Shown piece after piece: positions 1 through 4,979 of a stretch of DNA of 5,100 nt. Source of the stretch: CAVPGH01 sp046726955 (lineage in GTDB: Bacteria; Acidobacteriota; Vicinamibacteria; Fen-336); assembly GCA_046726955.1 (NCBI GenBank), contig JBKPBQ010000168.1, positions 1 to 5,100 on the forward strand, read 5' to 3'. The notes below the pieces were generated by a model. The model saw only the letters and a list, made by a program, of their open reading frames with translations, did no database searches and was not told the origin of the DNA. Numbering within the stretch: the stretch's first letter is position 1; each line of letters begins with the position of its first letter. A program made the translations under genes and the position numbers.

Positions 1-123
1 ACGCCCGCCAGTCCTTCTCTCGTCGCGGAAGCTCAGGTCATCGGCGATCCTGAGCTCCGCGCCCGCTTCCTCGAAGCGGCCGCCCGCTATCTCGGGCATC
101 GCAAGGAGTCGAACGATGCGTGA
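1..123 (+). CDS. 3' end of an unidentified protein (partial at left edge)
   Basis: The first reading frame is open from base 1 to a TGA at 121-123, giving the last 40 residues of a protein whose start lies outside the window. The visible end is predicted to be an alpha helix rich in Ala, Arg, Leu and Glu (around DPELRARFLEAAARYL), followed by a charged tail ending KESNDA. Third codon positions are mostly G or C, as in the neighbouring genes, which supports real coding. Its stop overlaps the thiolase start by 8 bases (ATGCGTGA), and the thiolase ribosome binding site lies inside its last codons. The two are therefore very likely co-transcribed and translationally coupled. No family can be named from this fragment. 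A role in acyl-CoA metabolism would fit the thiolase neighbour, but that is only inference from position. Confidence 0.65.
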   Translation, partial: TPASPSLVAEAQVIGDPELRARFLEAAARYLGHRKESNDA

Positions 124-1297
124 AGCCGTCATCCTCTCCGCCACGCGCGTCCCCACCGGCAAGTTCCTGGGGTCGCTCAAGGGATTCACCGCTCCCCAGA
201 TCGGCGCGATCGTCGTCAAGGAAGCGATCGCCCGCGCCGGGGTCTCTCCCGAGGACGTGGACGAGGTCATCATGGGCAACGTGGTCTCCGCGGGTCTGGG
301 CCAGGCGCCCGCGCGCCAGGCCGCGATCCGCGCCGGACTTCCGCCCAAGGTGGCGGCGCTCACGATCAACAAGGTCTGCGGCTCCGGCCTGAAGGCGGTG
401 ATGCTCGCCGCCCAGGGCATCGCCGCGGAGGAGACCGACATCGTCGTCGCCGGGGGGATGGAGTCGATGTCGAATTGTCCCTACCTGCTGCCGCGCGTGC
501 GCGAGGGCCTGCGCCTGGGCAACGGCGAGGTCGTGGACTCGATGATCTTCGACGGCCTCTGGGACGCGTACTCCGACTTCCACATGGGCTGCACGGGCGA
601 GATCGTGGCCGAGAAATACGACGTCACGCGCCGGCAGCAGGACGAGTTCGCGCTCGCCAGCCACCAGAAGGCGATCGCCGCGATCAAGGCCGGCAAGTTC
701 AAGGACGAGATCGTGCCGGTGCCGATTCCCCAGAAGAAGGGCGACGCCGTCCTCTTCTCCGTGGACGAGACGCCCCGAGAGGACACGTCGCTGGAGGCGC
801 TCGCCAAGCTCAAGCCGGCGTTCAAGGAGGGCGGGACCGTGACCGCGGGCAACGCGCCGGGCGTCAACGACGGCGCGGCCGCTCTCGTCGTGGTGTCGGC
901 CGATCGCGCGAAGGCGATGGGCCGCAAGCCCATGGCGCGCATCGTGGCGCAGGCGGTGGCCGGCCTCGAGCCGTCGCTCGTGATGATGACACCGGTGGAA
1001 GCGGTGCGGAAGCTCTGGAAGAAGACGGGCTGGGGACCGTCGGACGTCGACCTCGTCGAGCTGAACGAGGCCTTCGCGGTCCAGGCGGTGGCCGTCGTCC
1101 GCGAGCTGCAGCTGGATCCGGCCAAGGTGAACGTCAACGGGGGCGCCGTCGCCCTCGGGCATCCGATCGGCGCGAGCGGGGCGCGCGTGCTCACAACGCT
1201 GCTCTACGCCTTGCGCGATCGCGGGAAGAAGCGGGGCGTTGCGACCCTGTGCCTGGGCGGTGGCAACGGCGTCGCCCTCGCCGTGGAGATGCTCTAG
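116..1297 (+). CDS. Thiolase, acetyl-CoA C-acetyltransferase type
   Basis: Complete 393-residue thiolase, the usual length for the family. Thiolases condense two acetyl-CoA into acetoacetyl-CoA or run the reverse cleavage, in the cytoplasm, as homotetramers. Every signature is present: the acylated nucleophile Cys88 in NKVCGSGLKAV, the GGMESMS segment at 113-119, NEAF at 317-320, the catalytic His349 in GHPIGASGAR, and the second catalytic Cys379 in LCLGGGNG. The CoA-contact stretch TAGNAPGVNDG (243-253) has Pro where many relatives have Ser; I judge this a natural variant, not a defect. The ATG at 116 is preceded by AAGGAG (103-108) with 7-base spacing, and the protein starts in register with the family (MREAVILSATRVPTGKF). 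It overlaps the end of the upstream gene by 8 bases, so it is probably a distal operon gene. Sequence alone cannot say whether its role is biosynthetic (PhaA/ThlA-like) or degradative (AtoB-like), so I give no symbol. Confidence 0.97.
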   Translation: MREAVILSATRVPTGKFLGSLKGFTAPQIGAIVVKEAIARAGVSPEDVDEVIMGNVVSAGLGQAPARQAAIRAGLPPKVAALTINKVCGSGLKAVMLAAQGIAAEETDIVVAGGMESMSNCPYLLPRVREGLRLGNGEVVDSMIFDGLWDAYSDFHMGCTGEIVAEKYDVTRRQQDEFALASHQKAIAAIKAGKFKDEIVPVPIPQKKGDAVLFSVDETPREDTSLEALAKLKPAFKEGGTVTAGNAPGVNDGAAALVVVSADRAKAMGRKPMARIVAQAVAGLEPSLVMMTPVEAVRKLWKKTGWGPSDVDLVELNEAFAVQAVAVVRELQLDPAKVNVNGGAVALGHPIGASGARVLTTLLYALRDRGKKRGVATLCLGGGNGVALAVEML

Positions 1298-1314
1298 CCT
1301 CTCCCGTCGGCTAG
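1294..1314. terminator. Small inverted repeat at the junction of two convergent genes
   Basis: CTAGCC at 1294-1299 and GGCTAG at 1309-1314 form a perfect 6-bp stem around a 9-base loop. The thiolase TAG (1295-1297) lies in the left arm and the TAG of the opposing small gene (1311-1313 on the minus strand) in the right arm. The right arm is also part of a 10-bp self-complementary sequence at 1308-1317. Only 13 bases separate the two genes, so any terminator must sit about here. There is no T-run on either strand, so intrinsic termination would be weak; this is a candidate only. Confidence 0.3.
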
Positions 1315-1547
1315 CCGAGCCGCTTGAGCTCCTTGTCGATGGCGTCGAGCGCCTTCTTCAGCACCTCGCGATGTCCCTCGGCGCGGGCCGTTTCCATCCG
1401 GTGCACGATGTCGGCGCGGCTGAGCTCGAGGCCGCGCTTCTTCTGCAGCGTGGCGGGGTCGAGCGCCCGGTCCGTCGCGGGCCGCGGCGACGCCAGGGCG
1501 GACTCCTGCTGGTCGGCTACGGACTTGCTTTCGAACCCTCGCGCCAT
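1311..1547 (-). CDS. 78-residue conserved-type small protein, function unknown
   Basis: The minus-strand ORF reads from ATG at 1547 to TAG at 1311-1313 and encodes 78 residues beginning MARGFESKSVADQQES. The first 35 residues look unstructured and polar. The rest (about 36-78) is predicted to form two charged helices, roughly TLQKKRGLELSRADIVHRM and REVLKKALDAIDKELKRL, consistent with a helical hairpin or coiled coil. There is no signal peptide, membrane segment, cysteine or catalytic motif. The start overlaps the last 31 bases of the upstream membrane-hydrolase gene in a different frame, pointing to coupled expression as the last gene of this operon. From memory, small proteins with a similar MARGFESKS opening occur in Acidobacteriota and related lineages; I could not search for them. 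I know of no function and assign none. Confidence 0.78.
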   Translation of the reverse strand: MARGFESKSVADQQESALASPRPATDRALDPATLQKKRGLELSRADIVHRMETARAEGHREVLKKALDAIDKELKRLG

Positions 1548-2080
1548 TGGCCTGCTCCCGTTCCCCGTGTTCGCCAGCGCCAAGCCCAGACCAGGATCGG
1601 TCCGAGGAGAATGGTTTCCCAGAGTGCCGCGACGGTGTCGTGCCGGACGGTGTGCCAGTCCAGTGTACGCCCGATGTCCATGAAGATGGGCCAGGGAAAC
1701 TTGTAGTACCGGGCGGAGAAGGGCCAGAGGGCGAGAAGACCGATGGGCGGATTCGTGTCCACGTTCAGGTAGTCGAGGAGAGGATGGGTAGCGTAGGCGA
1801 TTCCGAGGGCGAGCCCCGCCGCCAGCGGCCGGACCCAGCCGAGGAGACGGAAGACGGCCGCGCCCGCCACCGCGCCGAGCAGCGCGAAGCCGATGCCGTG
1901 GAGCTCGTTGTTGTGGTGGTTGCGCCCGTCCACGAACTGGAAGAGCAGATCCACGTCGGGAAAGCACGCGGCCCCCACCGTGACGCCGAGGCGCCAGGGG
2001 TCGCGGAATTCTCGATCGGTGCGGGAGGCGAGGACGTGTACGGTCAGCCCGGCGAGCGAATGGGCGACCGGCGAGGGCAG
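1517..2080 (-). CDS. YdjM/DUF457-like membrane-bound putative metal-dependent hydrolase
   Basis: 187-residue membrane protein read from 2080 to TAG at 1517-1519. It resembles the YdjM/DUF457 family, annotated as membrane-bound, putatively metal-dependent hydrolases; no substrate is established. Likely ligands or signature residues are His7 (PVAHSLAGL), FPDVD at 40-44, the cluster HHNNELH at 55-61, and THPLLDYLN around 98-105 (His99, Asp103), followed by LWPFS near 118-122. Hydrophobic stretches at about 64-80, 85-99 and 153-168 are probable membrane spans. The first in-frame start after the stop of the upstream gene is CTG at 2078-2080, directly abutting that gene's TAG. The next conventional start, GTG at 1976-1978, would drop 34 residues including the family-like PSPVAHSLAGL opening. 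I therefore chose CTG, which implies stop-restart coupling or an ATG-to-CTG change. There is no clear Shine-Dalgarno sequence. The gene overlaps the small downstream gene by 31 bases. Confidence 0.82.
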   Translation of the reverse strand: MPSPVAHSLAGLTVHVLASRTDREFRDPWRLGVTVGAACFPDVDLLFQFVDGRNHHNNELHGIGFALLGAVAGAAVFRLLGWVRPLAAGLALGIAYATHPLLDYLNVDTNPPIGLLALWPFSARYYKFPWPIFMDIGRTLDWHTVRHDTVAALWETILLGPILVWAWRWRTRGTGAGQWREGSKASP

Positions 2081-2743
2081 CTAGAGCCGCCGCTCGAAGA
2101 TCTTGAAGTCGCTCTTCTCCGCCTCGACGATGTCGTCGAGGAGCGCGTAGATGGCCGCGATCTTGCGGTCCTTGTGGAACTTGTCGTCGAACGCCGTGAA
2201 CTCCGCCTCGTCCTTGAAGCGGAAGACCTCCATGAGGTAGTTCGGGCGGCTCCTGTCCTCGTAGATCGCCACCTCGAGCCCTCCGATCCCGACGAGCAGC
2301 GGCTTCAGCTCGCGCATGAGGTCGAAGAACTCTCCGCGGCGGCCTTCCCGGATCGAGTAGGTGATGGCGAGGAGCACCCCAGCCTCGTTGAAGTCGGGCA
2401 CGGCGATCGGGGCCCGGGAGGTCGTCGCACCGGGGACCGCCGGCTTGCGGTTCACGGGTGGCATCGAGCGGGCGGGGACCACGAGCGCCGGGCGCGGCGG
2501 AGCCACGTGCTTTGTGGGGAGCGGCGAGGGCAAGGGCTTTCGCCGCTTGACCGGACGCACCAGGACCATGGCCCCGTGGGTGCTGCGCGCCGGGCTCGCC
2601 GCCCGGGCCCGGGTCACCGAAGACTTGGCCTTCCCCTTGGCCGGGGACTTTCCCGACCGGCGGGACGTTTCGCGGCGCGTCCGGGAGTCGCTCGACCGGC
2701 GTGCGGCCGATCGGGCCGCGCGCGCCTTCTTCAGTGCTTTCAA
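2081..2743 (-). CDS. Basic low-complexity N-terminus fused to an ABM-like ferredoxin-fold domain
   Basis: First gene of the minus-strand operon, about 220 residues, ending in TAG at 2081-2083. Residues 1 to about 85 are rich in Lys, Arg, Ala and Ser (LKALKKARAARSAARRSS and similar) and look disordered, like histone-H1 or AlgP-type tails. A Pro-rich linker follows to about 120. The C-terminal 100 residues (GVLLAITYSIREGRRGEFF through FKIFERRL) have the beta-alpha-beta pattern and length of an antibiotic-biosynthesis-monooxygenase-like (dimeric alpha-beta barrel) domain. I see no defined catalytic or haem-ligand signature, so enzymatic activity is not claimed. I prefer TTG at 2741-2743 as start because AAGGGG lies 6 bases before it. 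An in-frame GTG at 2792-2794 would add 17 residues (237 in total) but has no good ribosome binding site. It abuts the next gene, TAG-CTG, in the same frame. The function is unknown; the basic tail suggests nucleic acid or polyanion binding, by inference. Confidence 0.78.
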   Translation of the reverse strand: MKALKKARAARSAARRSSDSRTRRETSRRSGKSPAKGKAKSSVTRARAASPARSTHGAMVLVRPVKRRKPLPSPLPTKHVAPPRPALVVPARSMPPVNRKPAVPGATTSRAPIAVPDFNEAGVLLAITYSIREGRRGEFFDLMRELKPLLVGIGGLEVAIYEDRSRPNYLMEVFRFKDEAEFTAFDDKFHKDRKIAAIYALLDDIVEAEKSDFKIFERRL

Positions 2744-2824
2744 GTCTTTCCCCTTGTCTCGATTTCGGCCCTGCGCCTCGTGGAGGCGCCACACTGCATC
2801 TAGGGGCTCACTTCACGTCTCAAG

Positions 2825-2853
2825 ATTGTATCAACCGCCCTAATCGCCTCCAA
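2825..2853 (-). promoter_or_regulatory. Sigma-70-type promoter for the minus-strand three-gene operon
   Basis: On the minus strand TTGGAG (complement of 2848-2853) is followed after exactly 17 bases by TACAAT (complement of 2825-2830), the latter matching five of six bases of the TATAAT consensus. Transcription would start near 2818, leaving a leader of about 75 bases to the preferred TTG start or about 24 to the alternative GTG. It lies in the AT-richer divergent spacer, where a promoter is expected. The match was made by eye and has no experimental support. Confidence 0.5.
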
Positions 2854-3086
2854 GCTTTTTCTGTCGGACGGCATGAAAGCAGTCATCACGTTGTAAGTAC
2901 TTTGGTTTCTGTTTGTTAAAGACTGTGTTCAGAATCCCGCAAGTCCTTTCGGGCGTACTGTTTCGCGGTGTGAAATCCAGTCCGTTGGATGCCCAGTGTC
3001 GCTTTTTCTTCGCGCATCCTCATATCTTGGACCCCCCAGGGCACGGCGGCTCGCTACGATCGCTCGTCATCGGGAAGGTTCGATTC

Positions 3087-3092
3087 AAGGAG
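3087..3092 (+). promoter_or_regulatory. Ribosome binding site that fixes the recA start
   Basis: AAGGAG sits 7 bases before the ATG at 3100. It decides against an in-frame ATG at 2989, which would add 37 residues with no resemblance to RecA and lies in a stretch whose codon use is unlike the gene. Confidence 0.85.
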
Positions 3093-3099
3093 AGGACAG

Positions 3100-4173
3100 A
3101 TGGCTGACGACAAGAACGAGCGGGCCAAGGCGATCGAGGCCGCGCTCGCACAGATCGACAAGCAGTTCGGCAAGGGCTCGATCATGCGGCTGGGTAGCCG
3201 CGAGAAGATCGACGTCCCGGCCATCCCCACCGGCGCCCTCTCCCTGGATGTCGCGCTCGGCGTGGGCGGATTCCCTCGGGGCCGCGTAATCGAGATCTTC
3301 GGGCCGGAGTCGTCGGGCAAGACGACCCTGGCGTTGCACGTGATCGCGGAAGCCCAGCGCCGGGGCGGCATGGCGGCGTTCGTGGACGCCGAGCACGCTC
3401 TCGACGCCACCTACGCGGCCAAGCTCGGGGTGGACACCGACAACCTCCTCGTCTCGCAGCCCGACAGCGGCGAGCAGGCGCTGGAGATCGCCGAGGTCCT
3501 GATCCGCTCCGGCGCGGTGGACGTGCTCGTCGTCGACTCCGTGGCCGCCCTCGTCCCCCGCTCGGAGCTCGAAGGCGAGATGGGCGATGCCCAGATGGGC
3601 CTCCAGGCGCGCCTGATGAGCCAGGCCCTCCGGAAGCTGACGGGCATCGTGTCCAAGAGCAAGACCTCGCTCATCTTCATCAATCAGCTGCGCGAGAAGA
3701 TCGGGGTCATGTTCGGCAACCCGGAGACGACCACGGGGGGCCGGGCGCTGAAGTTCTACTCGTCGATGCGCCTGGACATCCGCCGGATCGCTTCGTTGAA
3801 GGAGGGCGAGGCCGTCATCGGCAGCCGGGCCAAAGTGAAGGTCGTGAAGAACAAGGTGGCGCCGCCCTTCCGCGAGGCCGAGTTCGACATCCTCTACGGC
3901 GAGGGGATCAGCCGGGAGGGCGACCTCCTCGACCTCGGGGTGGACCAGAAGGTGATCGAGAAATCGGGCGCCTGGTACGCGATCGACGGCGAGCGGATGG
4001 GTCAGGGGCGGGAGAATGCCCGTCAGTTTCTGAAGGACAACCCGGACGTCCGCATCGAGATCGAGAACCGGATCCGCAAGGGGATGGGCCTGCCCGTGCT
4101 CGACGAGCCCGTGCGGCCGGAGAAGGGCGAGAAGGCGTCCGTCCTTCCCATGCCCGAGAAGAAGAAGGCCTGA
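3100..4173 (+). CDS. recA: Recombinase RecA
   Basis: Complete 357-residue RecA, the ATP-dependent strand-exchange protein that forms filaments on single-stranded DNA in the cytoplasm and, in SOS-competent bacteria, triggers LexA self-cleavage. The Walker A motif GPESSGKT is at 68-75 (Lys74, Thr75), with the catalytic glutamate Glu98 in DAEHALD. Walker B is LVVD at 143-146, DNA-binding loop L1 is at about 158-167 (LEGEMGDAQM), and loop L2 lies in 196-213 with the Gln196 switch in FINQLREKIGVMFGNPETTTGG. The N-terminal polymerisation helix (KAIEAALAQIDKQFGKGSIMRLG) is intact. The tail after about 331 is Pro/Lys-rich and ends PEKKKA, instead of the strongly acidic tail of E. coli RecA. The start is fixed by AAGGAG 7 bases upstream. 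The gene appears monocistronic: it is followed by a convergent ferredoxin gene, not recX. No intein or frameshift is present. Confidence 0.99.
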   Translation: MADDKNERAKAIEAALAQIDKQFGKGSIMRLGSREKIDVPAIPTGALSLDVALGVGGFPRGRVIEIFGPESSGKTTLALHVIAEAQRRGGMAAFVDAEHALDATYAAKLGVDTDNLLVSQPDSGEQALEIAEVLIRSGAVDVLVVDSVAALVPRSELEGEMGDAQMGLQARLMSQALRKLTGIVSKSKTSLIFINQLREKIGVMFGNPETTTGGRALKFYSSMRLDIRRIASLKEGEAVIGSRAKVKVVKNKVAPPFREAEFDILYGEGISREGDLLDLGVDQKVIEKSGAWYAIDGERMGQGRENARQFLKDNPDVRIEIENRIRKGMGLPVLDEPVRPEKGEKASVLPMPEKKKA

Positions 4174-4197
4174 AGCGTCGTAGACGTTGGGGTGCCC

Positions 4198-4229
4198 GGG
4201 GCCCGGGCCTGGCTCGTGCGGCGGGCCCT
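4198..4229. terminator. GC-rich inverted repeat between convergent recA and ferredoxin genes
   Basis: GGGCCCG at 4199-4205 pairs perfectly with CGGGCCC at 4222-4228, extendable by one G-T pair, around a 16-base loop. It fills most of the 63-base gap between the recA stop (4173) and the ferredoxin stop (4237), where a bidirectional terminator is expected. On the plus strand it is followed by a pyrimidine-rich stretch (CTTCTTCTACTTCTTC) and not a true T-run, so intrinsic termination is plausible but not certain. Confidence 0.4.
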
Positions 4230-4236
4230 GCTTCTT

Positions 4237-4614
4237 CTACTTCTTCGGGGGCATCTCCGCGCTGAACGTCTCGGTCGAATACTCCTCCCGCTTCGCGCTC
4301 ACCTGCGTGAAGGGGAGCATTCGGATCGCGTCGTAGTCGTCCGGGCACCACTTCTCGCAGGCCATGCAGCCGATGCAGGTGTCGAAGTTCACCGTGCAGA
4401 CGCTGAGGTCGGGAGCCTGGGGATCGGTCGTGAGGGTGATGCAGTCCGGCACCGGGCAGACCGCGATGCAGAACTCGCACCCGCGCCCGAAGCACTTGTT
4501 GGGGTCGATGACCGCGAGGAGCTTGGGATCCCGCTTGCGCGCACTCGTGGCCTGGGGCTGCGGCACCGGCAGCTTGTCGTAGTCCTTGGGCAGCTTCCCG
4601 ACGGGTGCGGACAT
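4237..4614 (-). CDS. Small ferredoxin-type protein with two 4Fe-4S cluster motifs
   Basis: 125-residue soluble electron carrier, ATG at 4614 to TAG at 4237-4239. The second cysteine motif is canonical: Cys80-x2-Cys83-x2-Cys86-x3-Cys90-Pro (CIGCMACEKWCP). The first is Cys41-x4-Cys46-x2-Cys49-x3-Cys53-Pro (CFGRGCEFCIAVCP), two residues longer than the usual x2 between the first two cysteines. Extra cysteines lie at 58 and 73. It is preceded by a 35-residue polar extension without signal peptide or membrane span and ends in a charged tail (EMPPKK). GGAGG (complement of 4624-4628) lies 9 bases before the ATG, supporting this start. It appears to be a single-gene transcript, so no oxidoreductase partner can be named from context. 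It could be a stand-alone ferredoxin or a detached subunit of a larger complex; two [4Fe-4S] clusters are expected from the motifs but are not proven. Confidence 0.9.
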   Translation of the reverse strand: MSAPVGKLPKDYDKLPVPQPQATSARKRDPKLLAVIDPNKCFGRGCEFCIAVCPVPDCITLTTDPQAPDLSVCTVNFDTCIGCMACEKWCPDDYDAIRMLPFTQVSAKREEYSTETFSAEMPPKK

Positions 4615-4637
4615 GGGGTCTTCCCTCCGATGATTCC

Positions 4638-4643
4638 AGTATA
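4638..4643 (-). promoter_or_regulatory. Candidate -10 element for the ferredoxin gene
   Basis: The minus strand reads TATACT (complement of 4638-4643), matching five of six bases of the -10 consensus. A start near 4631 would give a 17-base leader containing the GGAGG ribosome binding site. No good -35 hexamer lies at the normal distance, which suggests a weak or activator-dependent promoter. Confidence 0.35.
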
Positions 4644-4667
4644 CCCGAGGCGATGAGCCGCTTCGGA

Positions 4668-4719
4668 GAACCAGCTGACTTCAAGTAGTTTCTGAAGCAA
4701 CTGGTTCCGGAACCAGTTG
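4668..4719. repeat. 22-bp perfect palindrome with a third matching half-site
   Basis: Positions 4698-4719 are a perfect 22-bp palindrome (left half CAACTGGTTCC, centre CCGG). As RNA or single-stranded DNA it could form a 9-bp stem with a four-base loop. A further GAACCAG at 4668-4674 repeats the right-half core and can pair with CTGGTTC at 4701-4707. That alternative stem is reinforced by CTTCA (4679-4683) with TGAAG (4693-4697). No T-run follows on either strand, so a terminator is unlikely. It lies upstream of the candidate ferredoxin promoter, where an operator for a dimeric regulator would fit; the regulator is unknown. Confidence 0.6.
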
Positions 4720-4802
4720 GGTCGAGACTCTACTCGAGGTCCCGCGCTCGCGCCGCCGCTCGACTGGAGTCGCCGCACGATCCGCTCTCACTGCGCGGTC
4801 TT

Positions 4803-4831
4803 TTGACCAGAGAGGCGCGCTGTGCTTGAAT
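4803..4831 (+). promoter_or_regulatory. Promoter for tRNA-Phe
   Basis: TTGACC (4803-4808, five of six to the -35 consensus) and TTGAAT (4826-4831, four of six to the -10 consensus) are separated by exactly 17 bases. Transcription would start near 4838, about 25 bases before the mature tRNA, a typical short 5' leader for RNase P removal. Confidence 0.5.
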
Positions 4832-4863
4832 TGCCGTTTGCTGCCGTAGCCGCTCCCCGCTCT

Positions 4864-4939
<76 letters not shown>

Positions 4940-4979
4940 ACTTTACCTCTCGGATCTTGCACGCCGCCGCGACCCTGCC

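Larger units (their letters stand above)
2795..3099. other. AT-richer divergent intergenic region upstream of recA
   Basis: These 305 bases separate the minus-strand operon from recA and contain no credible gene. Base composition drops sharply: 2881-2930 has 18 G/C in 50. It holds the operon promoter described separately. For recA the best promoter I can propose is TTGTAA (2891-2896) and TGTTAA (2914-2919) with a 17-base gap, which is weak. That would leave a recA leader of about 170 bases. An imperfect inverted repeat lies in that leader: ACTGTTTC at 2957-2964 against GAAA-TC-CAGT at 2972-2981. A short ATCCA/TGGAT stem (2975-2979, 2986-2990) overlaps it. Either could be an operator or RNA hairpin. 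No canonical LexA box (CTGT-N8-ACAG or GAAC-N4-GTTC) is visible, so SOS control is not shown by the sequence. Confidence 0.5.
4615..4863. other. Intergenic region between ferredoxin and tRNA-Phe
   Basis: These 249 bases contain no credible gene. They hold the ferredoxin ribosome binding site and -10 candidate, the palindromic repeats at 4668-4719, two further short stems (TCGAG/CTCGA at 4722-4726 and 4733-4737; CGACT/AGTCG around 4761-4772), and the tRNA promoter. The two transcription units are divergent, so regulatory elements for both share this spacer. Confidence 0.6.

Noticed and set aside
38..1162. 374-codon open frame antisense to the thiolase
   Set aside because: Its Arg/His/Asp-rich composition is the usual mirror of a GC-rich gene, while the plus strand encodes an intact thiolase with all catalytic residues.
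1976..1978. GTG as the start of the YdjM/DUF457-like gene
   Set aside because: It would remove 34 in-frame residues that look like the family N-terminus (PSPVAHSLAGL) and leave about 100 bases of uncovered operon.
1311..2792. 493-codon minus-strand open frame spanning the whole operon
   Set aside because: Only its last 78 codons are the real small gene. The rest is an out-of-frame shadow of the ABM-like and YdjM-like genes.
1547..2803. 418-codon plus-strand open frame
   Set aside because: Antisense shadow of the minus-strand operon, with low-complexity Arg/Gly/Glu composition and no recognisable domain.
2922..2932. Possible LexA half-site (TGTTCAG) ahead of recA
   Set aside because: I found no properly spaced partner half-site, and a single short match is expected by chance.
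2989..3099. Upstream in-frame ATG extending RecA by 37 residues
   Set aside because: The extension does not resemble RecA, and the ATG at 3100 has an ideal AAGGAG ribosome binding site.
3908..4684. 258-codon minus-strand open frame across the recA end and the ferredoxin
   Set aside because: Runs antisense to recA and in another frame through the ferredoxin; both of those are recognised proteins.
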